Positions 23,378-36,000 of a DNA stretch of 64,000 nt are shown piece after piece. The position numbers and the translations under genes are program-made. This stretch comes from Metridium senile (taxonomy: Eukaryota > Cnidaria > Anthozoa > Actiniaria > Metridiidae), in assembly GCA_949775045.1 (NCBI GenBank), contig OX459100.1, forward strand, positions 2,131,436 to 2,195,435, given 5' to 3'. Under the pieces are notes generated by a model. That model was not told where the DNA came from, ran no database searches, and saw only the letters and a list, made by a program, of their open reading frames with translations. Each line of letters starts with the position of its first letter. Position 1 is the stretch's first letter.

Positions 23378-26300
23378 ATGGGAAAAGGGCATTGGGTTTT
23401 GGTGGTTGTGCTGGCTGCTCAAGTTGTCTGTTCGCGGTTACAACAACAAAATGGCGGGGAAGAAGAAGGAGGAGGTAAAACGATTCAGTCATGTTTGTTA
23501 TTTATTTATTTATTTATTTACACTTTTTTATCGAATATATTCGATATATTCGGCAACATGCATTTACGAAGAAAATTCCTGACCACGACATCTGATAGTA
23601 ACCGCTAATAGTCACTATCAAAGACAAGTAAAGTTGTAATGAGGTACTGTTTGCTTTTGTATTTGATGTTTCTGGTTGAGTGATACTGACTAAATAGTCA
23701 CTAAATAGAAACAATTAGTTATTTTTACTTCATGGTTTTAGTATTTTCGCTCTAGAACTCATTTTTTTTTGCACTTTTATTGATCAATTTTTCCATAAAC
23801 TGCTTACGATTTTTCTTTTCAGGAGAATTTATTAGACAAAGTAGCAACAGAGCAGGTAAAAAACAAATATATCTTGTGAGTGCTTTGGAATTCTGTATAA
23901 ACTCTGCCATAGCCAATACGCCCACCTCACACCCCTTACCCTATTACATCGGTTATTATAATATAATATAATATAATATAATAATCACGTGCGGTCTTCA
24001 CCATCATATATTCACCAAATTGATAATTAAACAAAGGAACTGATCCAGCTAGGTTGATATCAACCTACCAAGGAGGTCGATTTCTAGTTATACACCCCAT
24101 AGTTAAGAAACTTTCCCAATGATGTATATATATATATATACCTTATGTGTATATATCTCAAAAATCGTTGTCGCAGCCGAAGGTACAGTCCACACTCTAA
24201 AACCTGCAAAGGAAGTCAGTAATATGAACATAATTTGTGATTTATTACACGCTTTTCAATAAATATTTGTTTAATCATCTTCCACTGTAACAACACTTTA
24301 TGGTCATATAACACAAACACGTACAATTAAAATATACTATGAATAAACCGATGACAAGAGAAGAAATACCGACATCTTTTGCAGGCTTCAGAGTGTGGAC
24401 TGTAGCTTCGGCTGCGACAACGATTTTTAAAATAGGTGTATACACCTACTTGCAGTAAGGTTGTCATACAAAATAGAACATTTGTCACAAAGAAAATAGA
24501 ACATTTGTGATTTAGTGCGAAAGGAATTAATTAAAAGACAAAAGAGAGAGTTCAGCTTGAGTGATCTTCTTTTGTCTTTTAATCAATTCCTATCGTACTA
24601 AATCACAAATGTTCTATTTTCTTTATAACAAATGTATAATTTTGTATGACAACCTTACTGCAAGTAGGTGTATACATATAAATACCTTCAGACCTCGGTG
24701 GATATGAGGTATATTAACCCTCGACTTTGTCTTGGGTTTCTATATTTATATTTATATTTTATATGTCGTATCCACCTCGGTAATGGTATATATACCTTTA
24801 CATTTGATTAATATCTCAATGCTTTGGTTTCAGGGTGTATTCTCGCATCTCATGGTAAGACATTATAGCTATTTTTTATCTCAGATTAATTTGATTTGAT
24901 TGACCTCAGTTGTGAAATGATAGAAAAGCATTTAAAAGTATGAATGGTTTTTTTTATCGCTATAAGTTTTGAGATATCACAGGTTTAAGTCTTTGACTGA
25001 CTCATGAGGCGTCGCAATAACGAGGTCAAACTTAGCTGGTATATATTAATTTGTTTTTCATTCATTATAGCCGAGACAATCAGCGAAGAAATAGCAAGTA
25101 AGTGACTGTACATCATTACATACAAAGGACAATGGATTAGGACTAATGTTTAAGTTATGTTGCATTAGAATTGAAAAATAAAGCGTGAAAATTACGAAAA
25201 ACGCTTGAACAAAGACTTCATGAATTCACATACAATAGACCTCTTTACCTCCGTATGCAAATTACCCATTTCAGACCACGTGTCATTCCCTCGAGAATTG
25301 TTCTTTTATCATGTTTATGATGAACGTGTTATATCATTTACATGTGAAAGAAACAATTCCCAAGGGTAGCATCACACGATCTGAAATGGGACAACAAACA
25401 AGGAAGGTAAAGGTCACCATGGTTTGGTGCCACTTTATCGATCAGCCACCCTAAAATGCATTGCGCGCAATAAGGAAACCCCAAACGGTAGAATCTTGTA
25501 TACTGTGAGCTAGCGAACTGATTTTTACTATTTCACATAAACGATGGTGAGCAAAAACTATATATAACTAACTGCTCCTCGACTCATGTCTTGTTGAGCA
25601 CTCTATCTGAAGTGTACCATTGTCGTTAGCATTATGCGCAGCTCACTAGTTTACTAGTTTGAGCACTTTGACATGTTTCCGTGTTTATTTCTAGAGCTGC
25701 TAGCAACTGCTCAATTGGTCGAAACATCTACAAGTCTGTTTTCAACTTTAACTGAGCTCCCCTTGATTGAATCATGTGGCAGTACTAACTTTGAAAACAA
25801 CTTTGGCGCAAAAGTACAACAGATTCTTTCCAAGGCGGCAAACGTGGAAGAAAAAATCAACCAAGGTAATCAGTAAAGAGTAAAATTAGTGTATACACCG
25901 TTTCCGAGAAACTATGTCACCCGTGAAGTGAAAAGCCTACAAGCTAGTAGCGCAGGGGATTATGGGTTACCTATGTATACTTTATTAGAACGCAGGGATT
26001 TCATGGCCACATTGCTACACTTGTCAATATGTTATTGAGAAATGTCCGTTTTGACTTATCAAACAACAAGAAAGGCGTTCCGAATGCACATTTAGTTTCT
26101 GAACTGATCCACGATCCTTTGCGCCACTAGCTTGTGTGCTTTTCACGGGTGACAAACTTTCTCGGAAAGGGTGTATAAAGCTGTGTTACTTTCAAAAACC
26201 GTTCCACTCTCTGAAGCCTGCGAAGGATATCGGGATTTCTTCTCTTTTTCTCATGTTTTAACAAATGTGCATTGGCATATTTTATAAAGTTTATTCTATA

Positions 26301-29300
26301 AAATTACTGTCGTTTTATCTAAATTATTTACTCAGCCAACAAGAAAAAGGAACAGCAAGACCACCTCGCAGAAAAACTCCTCGAAATCTGGAAGAAAATA
26401 AAGAGGATATCACAGCAGCACCAGAAGATTCTGAACTCTCTTGATATGTTTGCTAAAGATTCTGTGCTACAAAAAGCTGCTCAGATTGAGGTAATTTGGT
26501 AGAATTCATAGATCCATTATCCATTGTGTTCTATCTTAGTTACTGTTGCTACGTCCGACAAGCCAAATTCGTTTTTCTCAATATACAACACGAATATACA
26601 TAGGTTGCTGAAAACTTTATAAGTCTGTCTTGGAATTTATGTATTCTAAGAGTATGTTAGATAAAAACAGTAAACTCGGTAAATCTTTCCGAAATCTACG
26701 ATGTTTGTCGGACATTCTATATTCTAGTGGGAATACAGCGCAATTGTTTCATGCTCAATCAAGCAAATTGTGGATCTATGAATAACTACAACAAGCGCGC
26801 GTTCTGAAGTAGTTGTGGATTTACCACCGGTCACCCCTACCACTTGGGCAAAGGGAAAGTAGGGACTTAATCTTTGATGTATATATTAACTTACTTAATC
26901 TTTGATGTATATTTTTTATTTTAGTTGGAAACTAGAAAAGATCCAAAACAATGGACTGTTGACTCAATTAAAGAAGCTCTATTAAAAGAGTTGTCCAAAG
27001 CCAAAACCGTAAAGAGCATATTGGGCGAGAAAATACTTAAAACTATGGAACGCCCACTAAGTAAAATTATTGAGTACTTCGTCGTGAGTCAGGTACCGTT
27101 CTATTTAGCAATTATTGGCCTAAGGTGAATATCGGTGAATAATAACCGAGACGGAGTCAAGCCAGGTTATTATTCACCAATATTTACTGAGCCTGAGGTG
27201 GATAATTGTTTAGTATAAATATAAAATTGATTATTTCAAAAAAATGAAAATAACCAGACTTTTTTGAAGAAAAACATTTCTTATTTATAAAAGCGCGCGA
27301 AACGCTATAGGTGACTATTGAGAAATAATGTGAATTTCTTGACCAATCACCGCGTGCGATCTTTGTAATTAATTGTATATTTTTATACTAAAATTAGAGA
27401 AAACTTAATTTACAATAGAGTTATCACATATGAATTTTTGACATTTTGATATCTTGATAATTATTGTGAAAATTAAACCTTTCTCACCTTTCTCAAAGGT
27501 TTCTTTTACACTCATTATCAACACACTTTTGGATAATAGTCCCTTTCACAGTTCCCTGCGCCATCTGAAGCAAGAGAAACGTTGAGCTTGCAATGATAGA
27601 GACACGTGAATAATTGTCCCGCAATTAAGGCGTTAAAAGGTCTTTATCAAGACCAAGCTCAACGTTCGTCTCGCTTCGATCCAAAGGCCCGGCTACCTTT
27701 CGAGCGCAGGGAACTGTGAAGGAGACTATACGAATCGTATAGTTTTATGTGAGCAATATTCAGTGCATGTTTTATTACCGTTTCCCGTTTTCAGCAATGC
27801 AAGATGCAAGTTGTTGAGTTTTCCAGTTTTATCCTAGAACCTTTCCCCTCTCCTCCCCTCGCCTTCCTTGAGAGCCTGGTAAAGAATGAGTTGTAGGGTT
27901 CACTGTATTGATAAATCAGTAACGAATGTTTTCAGATGTATGCCTCACTTCGAAGCACTGATCTCTACGATGTCCTTGACCACGGTCCCGATAACTTTCG
28001 CTATGGCTTCAGTCAGGTAGGTATATCTAGAGGCATACGAAACACCTTAAACATGAAGTACGGTACCATGGTAACGGGGCAAGACGAGGTCTACGATTAC
28101 GTCAGTAAGGTGAACGATACTCTGAAGGTGATACGCACAGGTAAGGAGTAGCAGCACTCAGCCTCCCTCTTCCTCCTTTTTCCTCCACCTCCCCCTAGAG
28201 AGGAGGCTACGCAGGCTACCTATGTTAAGGCTACGGACCACCTTCGCAAGCTGCTCTAACATGCTCTCATCTTATTGGTAGTGTTGTCCTTTGACATGAG
28301 TGGCCTAGCGGTGAGAGCTTTTGTAAATATACGTTTTTCCCCTGCCACAAGGACCTCCTACGTACTATATTCCAGGTCATTCTCACTCATCAAAACATAA
28401 AAAAATCAACGTGATGTGTGAGTTTGCTATTGTAAAGTACGCTATCACGTAGTAAAAAAAAAAAGGAAAAGTACTATTATTTAGCGTTGGTAGTTCCTTC
28501 CGCTATAAGCAGTAAGCTGTAAGCTATAGTCTCCCAGGAAGCCGACGGATTGCTCTTTCCCCCTCTCTCCATCAATGCTCCGTTTTACGGGTATTTAAAG
28601 CTATGCAAAGCTACACAGAAGGAAAGAAGTCGAAACAAGTGTGAGGCCACTAGGGATCGAACTCTTGGCCTCTCGCTCCGAAAGCCGCGCACTAACTAAC
28701 TTAGCTACACTTGTTTCTTAAAGGAAAACTACAAACTGTGATTGTGTTGAGACCTGTTTAATATTAGCTAATGGATAGTAAAATTCACTAACGAGTTGCT
28801 ATATTCTTTTTCTACAGAGGTAGATAACTTGAACTCAATCAATGAGAAAATGTCATGCACCGAACGAAAACGAATTGGATCTGAAGCAATTAAGTCCATG
28901 GAAAATATCATAAAGACTTTGGATACCACGTTATTGGAAACCGCCACTCAATATCTGGGAGCTGCAGAGAAACATGTAAGTAAAGGACCTCCAAACAAAA
29001 AACGGTCATAAAAACTGATTACACAACAATTTTGAACATGATTGTAGATGGTCGGTATGTGTAGAGTATATACTCCAGGTTCACGTTATCTTTCACCGCT
29101 GTACTATTTGACAAAAGGCGAATTTGCACAGGCTAAGCCTCGATTTCTTGTAAAAATATTCAAAAATTTCAAGCCAAGCACGCGGTAAAATGCCACCGCT
29201 AAAAAATAGAAAACACATTTGAATCGAGATTATCCCTGTGCAAATGCGCCGCTGTCAAATTGTACAGCGGTGCCAGATATCACTGATGAAACTGGAGTAT

Positions 29301-30956
29301 TAAGCCAGGTAAAACTTTAAAGTTTTTCTTTGTTTCTAGGGTACTGGCTTCATGATGCCTTTGTTGACAGAGCGAACACTAGGCTCCGGTCTCGCTGCCC
29401 TCTTCTTTACGCTGCCTGAGTACGAACATAGGACTCCTCAGCTAAAAACAGCAAGTCTTGTTGCTGGACTATATGGTATCGAAGCACGAGGGGTGAAAAG
29501 CATTCATGAAGCCCTCGAGCTTGTTATGAAGACATTTCCACATCTAGAAACGATAACCAGGACAAATCGATGCTACACAAAGACATTTGTTGCTATTGGC
29601 AAGTTTATACAAAAGTAAGCAACTTGGTAAAACTATATCGTGGACATGAGATAACGTTTCAGAAATACCGTATGCAATCTTGAAAACAATAGCATTACCA
29701 TATATGATAATGTAGGTGAGAAGTAACAAAAGACTTTGATTAAGTTGAGATTTCAACAGAACAATAGGCATATCTTTCGGATACGAATAGAGTACAAACA
29801 CTAAAAGTGTGCAATACTTTGTACTATTTACCACTAAATAGTGTTGATTAAACAATAGAGAACAAAAGAATTTTCATAATTTAGCAGTATTTAGTGGTAT
29901 TTATGTTGCACACTTTTAGTGTTTGTACTCTAGTATGCTAAGCGTTTGTCTCAGGAATGTGGGACGCCACGTCTCGATGAGTAGACTGTAATATATGAGG
30001 GTGGGTCTTATACACCTATTTAAAAATCGTTGTCGCAAACAAAGCCACAGTCCACACTCTGAAGCCTGCAAAGGATGTCGGTATTTCTTCTCTTGTTATT
30101 GATTTATTCGTAGCATATTTTGGTTGTACGTGTTTGTGCTATATGACCATAACAAGTTTTTGTTGTGGTAGATATACATAGAAATATTTCTTTAAAAACA
30201 AGCAATGAATCACAAATTAAGTCCATGTAACCGACATCCTTTGCAGGCTTTAGAGTGTGGACTGTAGCTCCGGCTGCGACAACGATTTTGAAATAGATGT
30301 ATTTGGTTCACACTATGTGACATAAGCCTGGTTCACACTCTACTAGAGACATAAGCCTGGTTCACACTAGCGACATAAGCCTGGTTCACACTAGCGACAT
30401 AAGCCTGGTTTACACTAGTGACATAAGCATAAGCATATTCAGTGAAGCATTTCTCGAATAGGTGTGAGAAAAGACAAGTGCGGCTAATGACAAGAGCCCA
30501 ACTGAGTCTGCGTATGTTGTTTATGCTTAGCAGCGGACCATTCGACTTTATGTTCTATTTTATCCCTTCAACAGGTGTGCCGACGGAGAGGGTACCTTTG
30601 ATGAAATATACTATGGAGTAATGGGTAATCTCAAAATGGATCGTTTTAAGTGTCATCGTGTATCAGGACTTCGTTTCCCGTTTAAGTTTGACGTCGAGGG
30701 TATTGTGAAACGTGCTGCAGAAAAGTTTGGGTTCAACAAGGATTGTACCTCGAACAAACAACAAGACCAACCTACAACCAAGTTTGCTTTCTACCACGAT
30801 AGCAACGATGAAGACGAAGAACTTGAAGAACTATTGAGTCCAAACCAACGGTTCACGGTTTGTGATTTGAGAAGCAAATCCAAATCCCAGTCACAGATAG
30901 CAAGTATGATCGGAGTGGAGCATAACAAAGTGGAAGCTGTCAGATGTAAAGCATGA
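23378..30956 (+). CDS. Secreted protein of unknown family, paralogue A
   Basis: I do not recognise this protein. Exons: 23378-23474, 23823-23855, 24834-24854, 25071-25097, 25695-25865, 26336-26490, 26925-27092, 27936-28140, 28818-28975, 29340-29614, 30575-30956; 1692 bp, 563 aa. All junctions are GT-AG, with phases 1,1,1,1,1,0,0,1,0,2. The N-terminus MGKGHWVLVVVLAAQVVCS is a clear signal peptide, followed by a short Gln/Glu/Gly-rich stretch spread over tiny exons. The rest looks almost all helical. Landmarks shared with paralogue B: ETISEEIA, HQKILNSLDMFAKDSV, SLRSTD, NLNSINEKMSC, a hydrophobic helix around FMMPLLTE...FTLPE, and a C-terminal part with FNKDCTSNK, an acidic run and VRCK before the stop. 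Nine Cys after the signal peptide are shared with B. No transmembrane span or known domain is seen. A candidate ATTAAA is at 31038-31043. Confidence 0.85.
23585..23755. mobile_element. Foldback element (AGTGACTATTAGTCACT family)
   Basis: Imperfect copy with CTAATAGTCACTATCAAAGA and GATACTGACTAAATAGTCAC, ending CATGGTTTTAGTATTTTCGC. Related copies are at 32150-32365 and 33745-33965. Confidence 0.65.
24143..24442. mobile_element. Foldback element (AAAATCGTTGTCGCAGCCG family)
   Basis: The arm AAATCGTTGTCGCAGCCGAA with GTCCACACTCTAAAACCTGC pairs with GCAGGCTTCAGAGTGTGGAC and TTCGGCTGCGACAACGATTT. Sister copy at 30008-30302, also in gene A. Confidence 0.9.
24443..24676. mobile_element. Foldback element (TACTTGCAGTAAGGTTGTCAT family)
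   Basis: Ends ACACCTACTTGCAGTAAGG and CCTTACTGCAAGTAGGTGT, directly abutting the previous element. A related copy is at 33405-33570 in gene B. Confidence 0.9.
25235..25415. mobile_element. Foldback element (GACCTCTTTACCTCCGTATG family)
   Basis: CCCATTTCAGACCACGTG pairs with CACACGATCTGAAATGGG. An inverted full copy lies at 47482-47662, nested inside another element. Confidence 0.85.
27112..27400. mobile_element. Foldback element related to 2309-2680
   Basis: Contains GTCAAGCCAGGTTATTATTCACC and TTTAGTATAAATAT, shared with the POLR2C intron element, and TATTTTTATACTAAAATTA as the opposite end. Confidence 0.6.
27528..27738. mobile_element. Foldback element (CACAGTTCCCTGCGCCATC family)
   Basis: Left TTTCACAGTTCCCTGCGCC and right GCGCAGGGAACTGTGAAGG, with GAAACGTTGAGCTTGCAATG pairing with CAAGCTCAACGTTCGTCTC inside. 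Other copies at 43755-43925 and 47385-47772. Confidence 0.85.
28490..28735 (-). mobile_element. tRNA-derived SINE
   Basis: Read on the minus strand it has an A-box-like AGTGTAGCTAAGTTAGTTAG, a B-box-like GAGTTCGATCCC and a body with CTTTCCTTCTGTGTAGCTTTG and TACCCGTAAAACGGAGCATT. The + strand copy at 42895-43145 has the same order. In the intron between gene A exons 8 and 9. Confidence 0.7.
29085..29300. mobile_element. Foldback element (CACCGCTGTACTATTTGAC family)
   Basis: Left CACCGCTGTACTATTTGACA, right TGTCAAATTGTACAGCGGTG. Sister copies at 31735-31965 and 56822-57055. Confidence 0.85.
29640..29785. repeat. Single arm of the 46800-47075 foldback family
   Basis: CAGAAATACCGTATGCAATC, GAGAAGTAACAAAAGACTTT and AGATTTCAACAGAACAATA match 46930-47080. 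The other arm is not seen here. Confidence 0.7.
29786..29933. mobile_element. Foldback element (AGAGTACAAACACTAAAAG family)
   Basis: Ends TAGAGTACAAACACTAAAAG and CTTTTAGTGTTTGTACTCTA. A related copy is at 41716-41862 in gene B. Confidence 0.9.
30008..30302. mobile_element. Foldback element, sister of 24143-24442
   Basis: Arms AAAATCGTTGTCGCAAAC and TGCGACAACGATTTTGAAAT, with CCACACTCTGAAGCCTGCAA pairing with TTGCAGGCTTTAGAGTGTGG. Confidence 0.9.
30303..30430. repeat. Tandem repeat GACATAAGCCTGGTTCACACTA
   Basis: About five copies of a 22-32-bp unit in the last intron of gene A, next to the foldback element. Confidence 0.85.
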
Positions 30957-31734
30957 AGCTACATATATGTACTAAACTGATGATATAAGCATGAAGCTAT
31001 ACATATATGTACTAAAATGATGATATAATGTGATGCAATTAAAAACTGGAATTAATACCACTGATTGCTGGGCTGACTGATGTTTTTTTCTTGCTAATTT
31101 CAGACACATTTTTGGGGAGGATCATGAATTCAATTTAAATCTTACTAAATAAGTAAAAATATAATGGACAATCTCGAGCTATTCGTAAGTGTTTTTTTTT
31201 TTTTTCATTGTAAAATATCATAAAGTCTGTAATTATTGTCCACACATTTTGATTATTTACTATAATTGAGGGGGATCATTATTAAATTATCTTGGTGATG
31301 TGTGTGGGAAGGGGGGTCATGCTGGGAAATTTGCTATATGTAAAATATAGCCAACATCTCAAACCAATCGAAAGGTGCCTTCTACTGTTACAAGTTTATG
31401 ACAAAATAAGTTAATGTCTTGAAACGCAGCATTGTGGTTGCAATACCCAAAAGGTACCATTTTAAAAACTATTTTTGTGGTATTTGTTTTTATGAACACC
31501 CTTAGTAGGACCGAAAACACGGATTTCCTGAACCCCTGAAATGGATGACGAGCACCCACGAGCACTCTTCTAATTTTTTTTTTTTTTAGCAATTTCAACT
31601 GGAAAAGAAAAGAAATCCCTATAAGAAGACGTAATACTGAGATTCCAAAAGTTGATTTTTTAAATCGCTTGCTGCCAGCTAGCCTGCGATCTTTTTTCTT
31701 GGGTTTAGAGATCGACAAACAATTGACCTGTTTC

Positions 31735-31965
31735 GTGTTATTTAGCACCGCTGTACTATTTGACAAAAGGCGCATTTGCACAGGGATAGCCTCAATTCAG
31801 AGTAAATTCAAATGAGTTTTCTATTGTTAAACGATGACATTTTTTCGCGGTGCTTTGCTTGGGATTTGTGAATATTTTGACAACAAATCAAGGCTTATAG
31901 CCTGTGCAAATGCGCTGCAGTCAAATAGTACTGCGGTGATAGCTAGATAACGTGAAACTGCAGTA
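31735..31965. mobile_element. Foldback element, sister of 29085-29300
   Basis: CACCGCTGTACTATTTGACA on the left; CAAATAGTACTGCGGTGATA on the right. Confidence 0.85.
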
Positions 31966-32149
31966 TTGACCTTTTTCATAATTTTTCATAATTATTTTTA
32001 CAATTTTTAATTTAGCATATTAACTTTATTAGCATTTTGCACAGAGCAGCGAAACTTTCCATAAATGACTGTTAATGATAGTTATTTCGTACTGATTACA
32101 GTGCTAAAATAGTACATATTTGTTTAATTGTCAAAGGTACTTTCCGCCT

Positions 32150-32365
32150 TTTATGACAATATAATAGAGCGAAAACACTAGAACCATGAAATAAAAACAA
32201 AATAGTTACTAACTAATAGTTTCTATTTAGTGACTATTTAGTCAGTATCACTCTACCAGAAACATCAACTTTACATATCTTTAATAGTGACTAATAGTCA
32301 CTAAATAAGAACTATTAAACACTAACTAATTGATTTTGTTTCATGGATATAGTCTTAGCGCTCTA
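32150..32365. mobile_element. Foldback element (AGTGACTATTAGTCACT family)
   Basis: Arms GCGAAAACACTAGAACCATG ... TAGTTTCTATTTAGTGAC and TAGTCACTAAATAAGAACTA ... CATGGATATAGTCTTAGCGC. Confidence 0.8.
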
Positions 32366-33041
32366 AGGCTTATAATAAGTACAAACTACATGTAGGTACA
32401 TCCCATGGAAGTTTTCCATAAAACTGGTGAAATTACATTAATTGCATTTTTGACAGATTTTCTGGTACCAGTTAATTCATTGATACAGTTTTCTGATTAA
32501 ACACAATTACTTTTAATTAAAAAAAATTGATGTGTTTACCAGCCCGTTAATATCGGAAAAGCATTTGCACTGTCTTTTGGCGAGGTAGGTTTATTGAGTA
32601 ATACATCTAGTCTTTTACAACTAAATTTACATTTTTATTCTTATTAACTTTTCCCCTTTTTAACTTAGAGAATGTAATTTTGTAGTTCATACAATAGAAT
32701 AACAGTTTCTATAATTTTTTACATTTTTCATTATTAACTGGAAAATCAGAGAAATTCCAGTTTTCGATCATTTACCAGCAATTTATTGTTCTTATAGTAA
32801 GTAATATATAGCTTGATGCGAATATATTAACTACTTGAAAAGTTTTCTGCCTTTTTTTACTTCTTATCTGCATGTAAAATCAAAGAAATATCAGTTTCAA
32901 ATCAGTATGTCAGTTACAAAGTATTACTCCTTTAAGTGCAACATAGCCCACTACTGTAATGTGTGATTTTAACAGAAATGTTTTTTTCTTTTCATATTTT
33001 TCTCTCTCTTTTATGTTGCCTTCATTCCTGGAAGTTTCATC

Positions 33042-36000
33042 ATGGTGAATATTCGTTGGCTGTTAGTTGTTGTTTTGGTTACACAAGCTATTTATTCTTT
33101 CCAACAAGAAGCAGAAGCAGAAGCAGAAGCAGAAGCAGAAGCAGAAGCAGAAGAAGGTAAATACGATCATTTGTTAACTTGTTTATTGTGTCGAAATATA
33201 TGAAATGTTTTCCTATTCCGATGCCTGGTCAACGATTCGTGATCAAAAGATCTTGTTGTGCTATTCGAAAAGAGCAGGGGATTGTCTCCCGGCAAAACAG
33301 TCAGGCCTCAGCATTCTATAGGGCCCACAGTAATTGGCGTAAGCTGTTGTGGTGTCCCTGCCTTCGTATGAAGGAAAAGGCTAAATAAATAAATAAATAA
33401 ACACCTACACCTAATTGCAAGAACGTTGTCATGATTTTTGTAATTTAGTGGGAAAGGGATTAATTAAAAGACAAAAGAAGATCACTCAAGCTCAAGTAAT
33501 CACAAAAGAAAGAGTTCAGCTTGAGTGATCTTTTAATGAATTCCTTTCCCACTAAACTACAAAAGTCGGGACAACTAACGTTCATAAGGTGTATGAAATG
33601 AAATTTGCTAAAGAAAGGCAAAGTATACTGGTTTTAAATTCAATTTGCAATAGACATTTTCACGATTCGAATCGAACAACCTCAGCCTCGATAGCATATA
33701 TTCTTTAGAATTTGACTTCAGCCCGTGGAATTGAAGTGTTTCTTATTAGAACGAAAACACTTGAACCATGAAATAAGAACAAAATAGTTATACAAACTAA
33801 TAGTTTCTATTTAGTGACTATTTACGCAGCAGTATCACTCAACCAGAAACAGCAAATACAAAAGGAAAACAATACCTCTTTACAACTTAACTTGTCTTTG
33901 ATAGTGACTAGTAGTCACTAAAACACTATTACAGTAGCAACACGATTCTATTTTATGGATATAGTGTTTATTCTCTATTTTTTGTGTAATTTTGTACTAA
34001 CCAGTTAATTTAATTTTTTTAATTTCCAGGTGTTTTAATTACGGATAACGTCAAAGCTGGTAAGAGAGAAAACCGAGCGACATTTTAAGATTATTATAAA
34101 TTGAATCATTATTGGTTTGTTAGGAATTTCACTAATTCACGTGATACCACATATGTTCGCTCTAAATGTTGTAGATGGACGTACAGTCATGTAGTTTGTT
34201 AACCAAACATTGTTTTTAGAACAAAGAAAATGAAGAATTCTATTGTTTTTTATTGTTAAAATGGTTGGAAAATTAGCATCACGATACCAACACTTGCGTA
34301 AACACTACCGGTTCACCTATAGGTTTCATAATTCTTAATCCATGTCTACTGTACCCTGGGTACCAGGGGTTATTTTCTCCTTGCTTTATCGTTCGCTTTA
34401 GCGTTTGTAAATTTGACGGTTTGTTTATGGTTTGTGATTCAACGAAACTAACCCCTGGCCAAATGAGCTTAGAATCTCATTTCCATGCTGTATTGAATGA
34501 CAACGTCAATTATAGCCATATTTGGAAACTTGGCAAACTTGTTGATATCTTGCTGTCACCTTTCATCCAATCAAAGATCTTCATAGACTTAAACCAATCA
34601 GAAGGCCGGGGTCACGCAGCGATCCCTCGCTTCTGATTGGCTCGGCGAATTCAAAAGAATAGGCTCATTTGGCTAGAGGGTTTCTCTTGAAAAAAAACGA
34701 ACGCAGACGTACAAATGATAAATACGAATAATAGAACAAGAAACCCTCTAGTTTCTAGGGTATGTCTACTGTAGCTCATTATACAATAAGCAACGAATTA
34801 AGTGTCACTTGTTGTATTTGTTAACTGATTGATTGTATAAGAATAAAAATACATATACACCTACTGCAAAAGTCAGGCGTTGTCGCAATCAAAGCAGCTG
34901 TACACAAGAAGTAAAGTGAATATACGCGATGAAAATTATATGGGGTTCTACTTTATACCTTTTTAAAATCTGTTTTTAGCCTTTAGTTTTGAGAAGATTA
35001 TGTTTCAACTTTTAAGGCTTTTTCTTTTACGTGTAAAGATTTTATAGGAAAATTCTCGACAAATATACGCGATATTTTTATCCTTTTTATTTTGTCCACC
35101 CAGGATCGGAATAGTTAATAAGATAGCGTCTTCCATGTTCCATTACTTATCAATAACATTAACAACGTCGAATTCTTCTTTTTCAGAGTGCATCACTGAA
35201 GCCCAAGGTAAAACAAATCAATTTTATAAAATTCATGAATAATTACAGCGCGACGCGCAAACGTATGACCACATTTAGTGTATTCGTATACTTCTATGCA
35301 CGGGTGTTTGTACTTTGAACAGACACATTTGATGTGAAGTTGTCTGATTTTACCGAAGCGTTCATGGATATTTTTGATTGTCCTCTTTGTTACATTTTGT
35401 TTGAATATTAAACCACTGCATTCTTCCTTTTCATAAAACAGCCAAGACTATCAGCGAAGAAATAGCAAGTTAGTATTGACAAAATACAAGGCATCGTAAT
35501 GTATATCGCAATAGGTGGGCGTACAGTGACGTGGTTTGTTATGGTTTTGCCAACAAACCATTGTTTTTAGAAAATTAAAATATATGTGTTGTTAAAATGG
35601 TTGGCAAATAAGCATCACAATACCAACACTTGTCAACACTCTGCTCACCTATTATAGGCTATTTTCTCTACCAACTTTCATTTGTTAAATAATTAGTGTC
35701 AATTGTTCTAGTATTCACAAGAAGGAATACAGATCTGCATTAAAGCGTCATACACTACCAGTACCAGAATGCTTTGCCTACTTTCATTTGTTAAATAATT
35801 AGTGTCAATTGTTCTAGAATTCTCAAGAGGGAATACAGATCTGCATTATATCGTCATACACTATCAGTACCAGAATGCTTTGCCTACTTTCTTTTGTCAA
35901 ATAATTAGTGTCAATTGTTCTAGTATTCACAAGAGTGAATACAGATCTGCATTAAAGCGTCATACACTACCAGTACCAGAATGCTTTGCCTACTTTCTCA

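Larger units (their letters stand above)
30957..33041. other. Spacer between paralogues A and B
   Basis: No gene seen. It contains the gene A ATTAAA at 31038-31043, a foldback at 31735-31965 and another at 32150-32365. The 140-codon minus frame at 31359-31781 overlaps the start of the first foldback and has no recognisable features. The gene B promoter must lie at the right end, but no motif is clear. Confidence 0.5.

Noticed and set aside
31359..31781. 140-codon minus-strand ORF between genes A and B
   Set aside because: It overlaps a dispersed foldback element, is low in information and has no recognisable motif.
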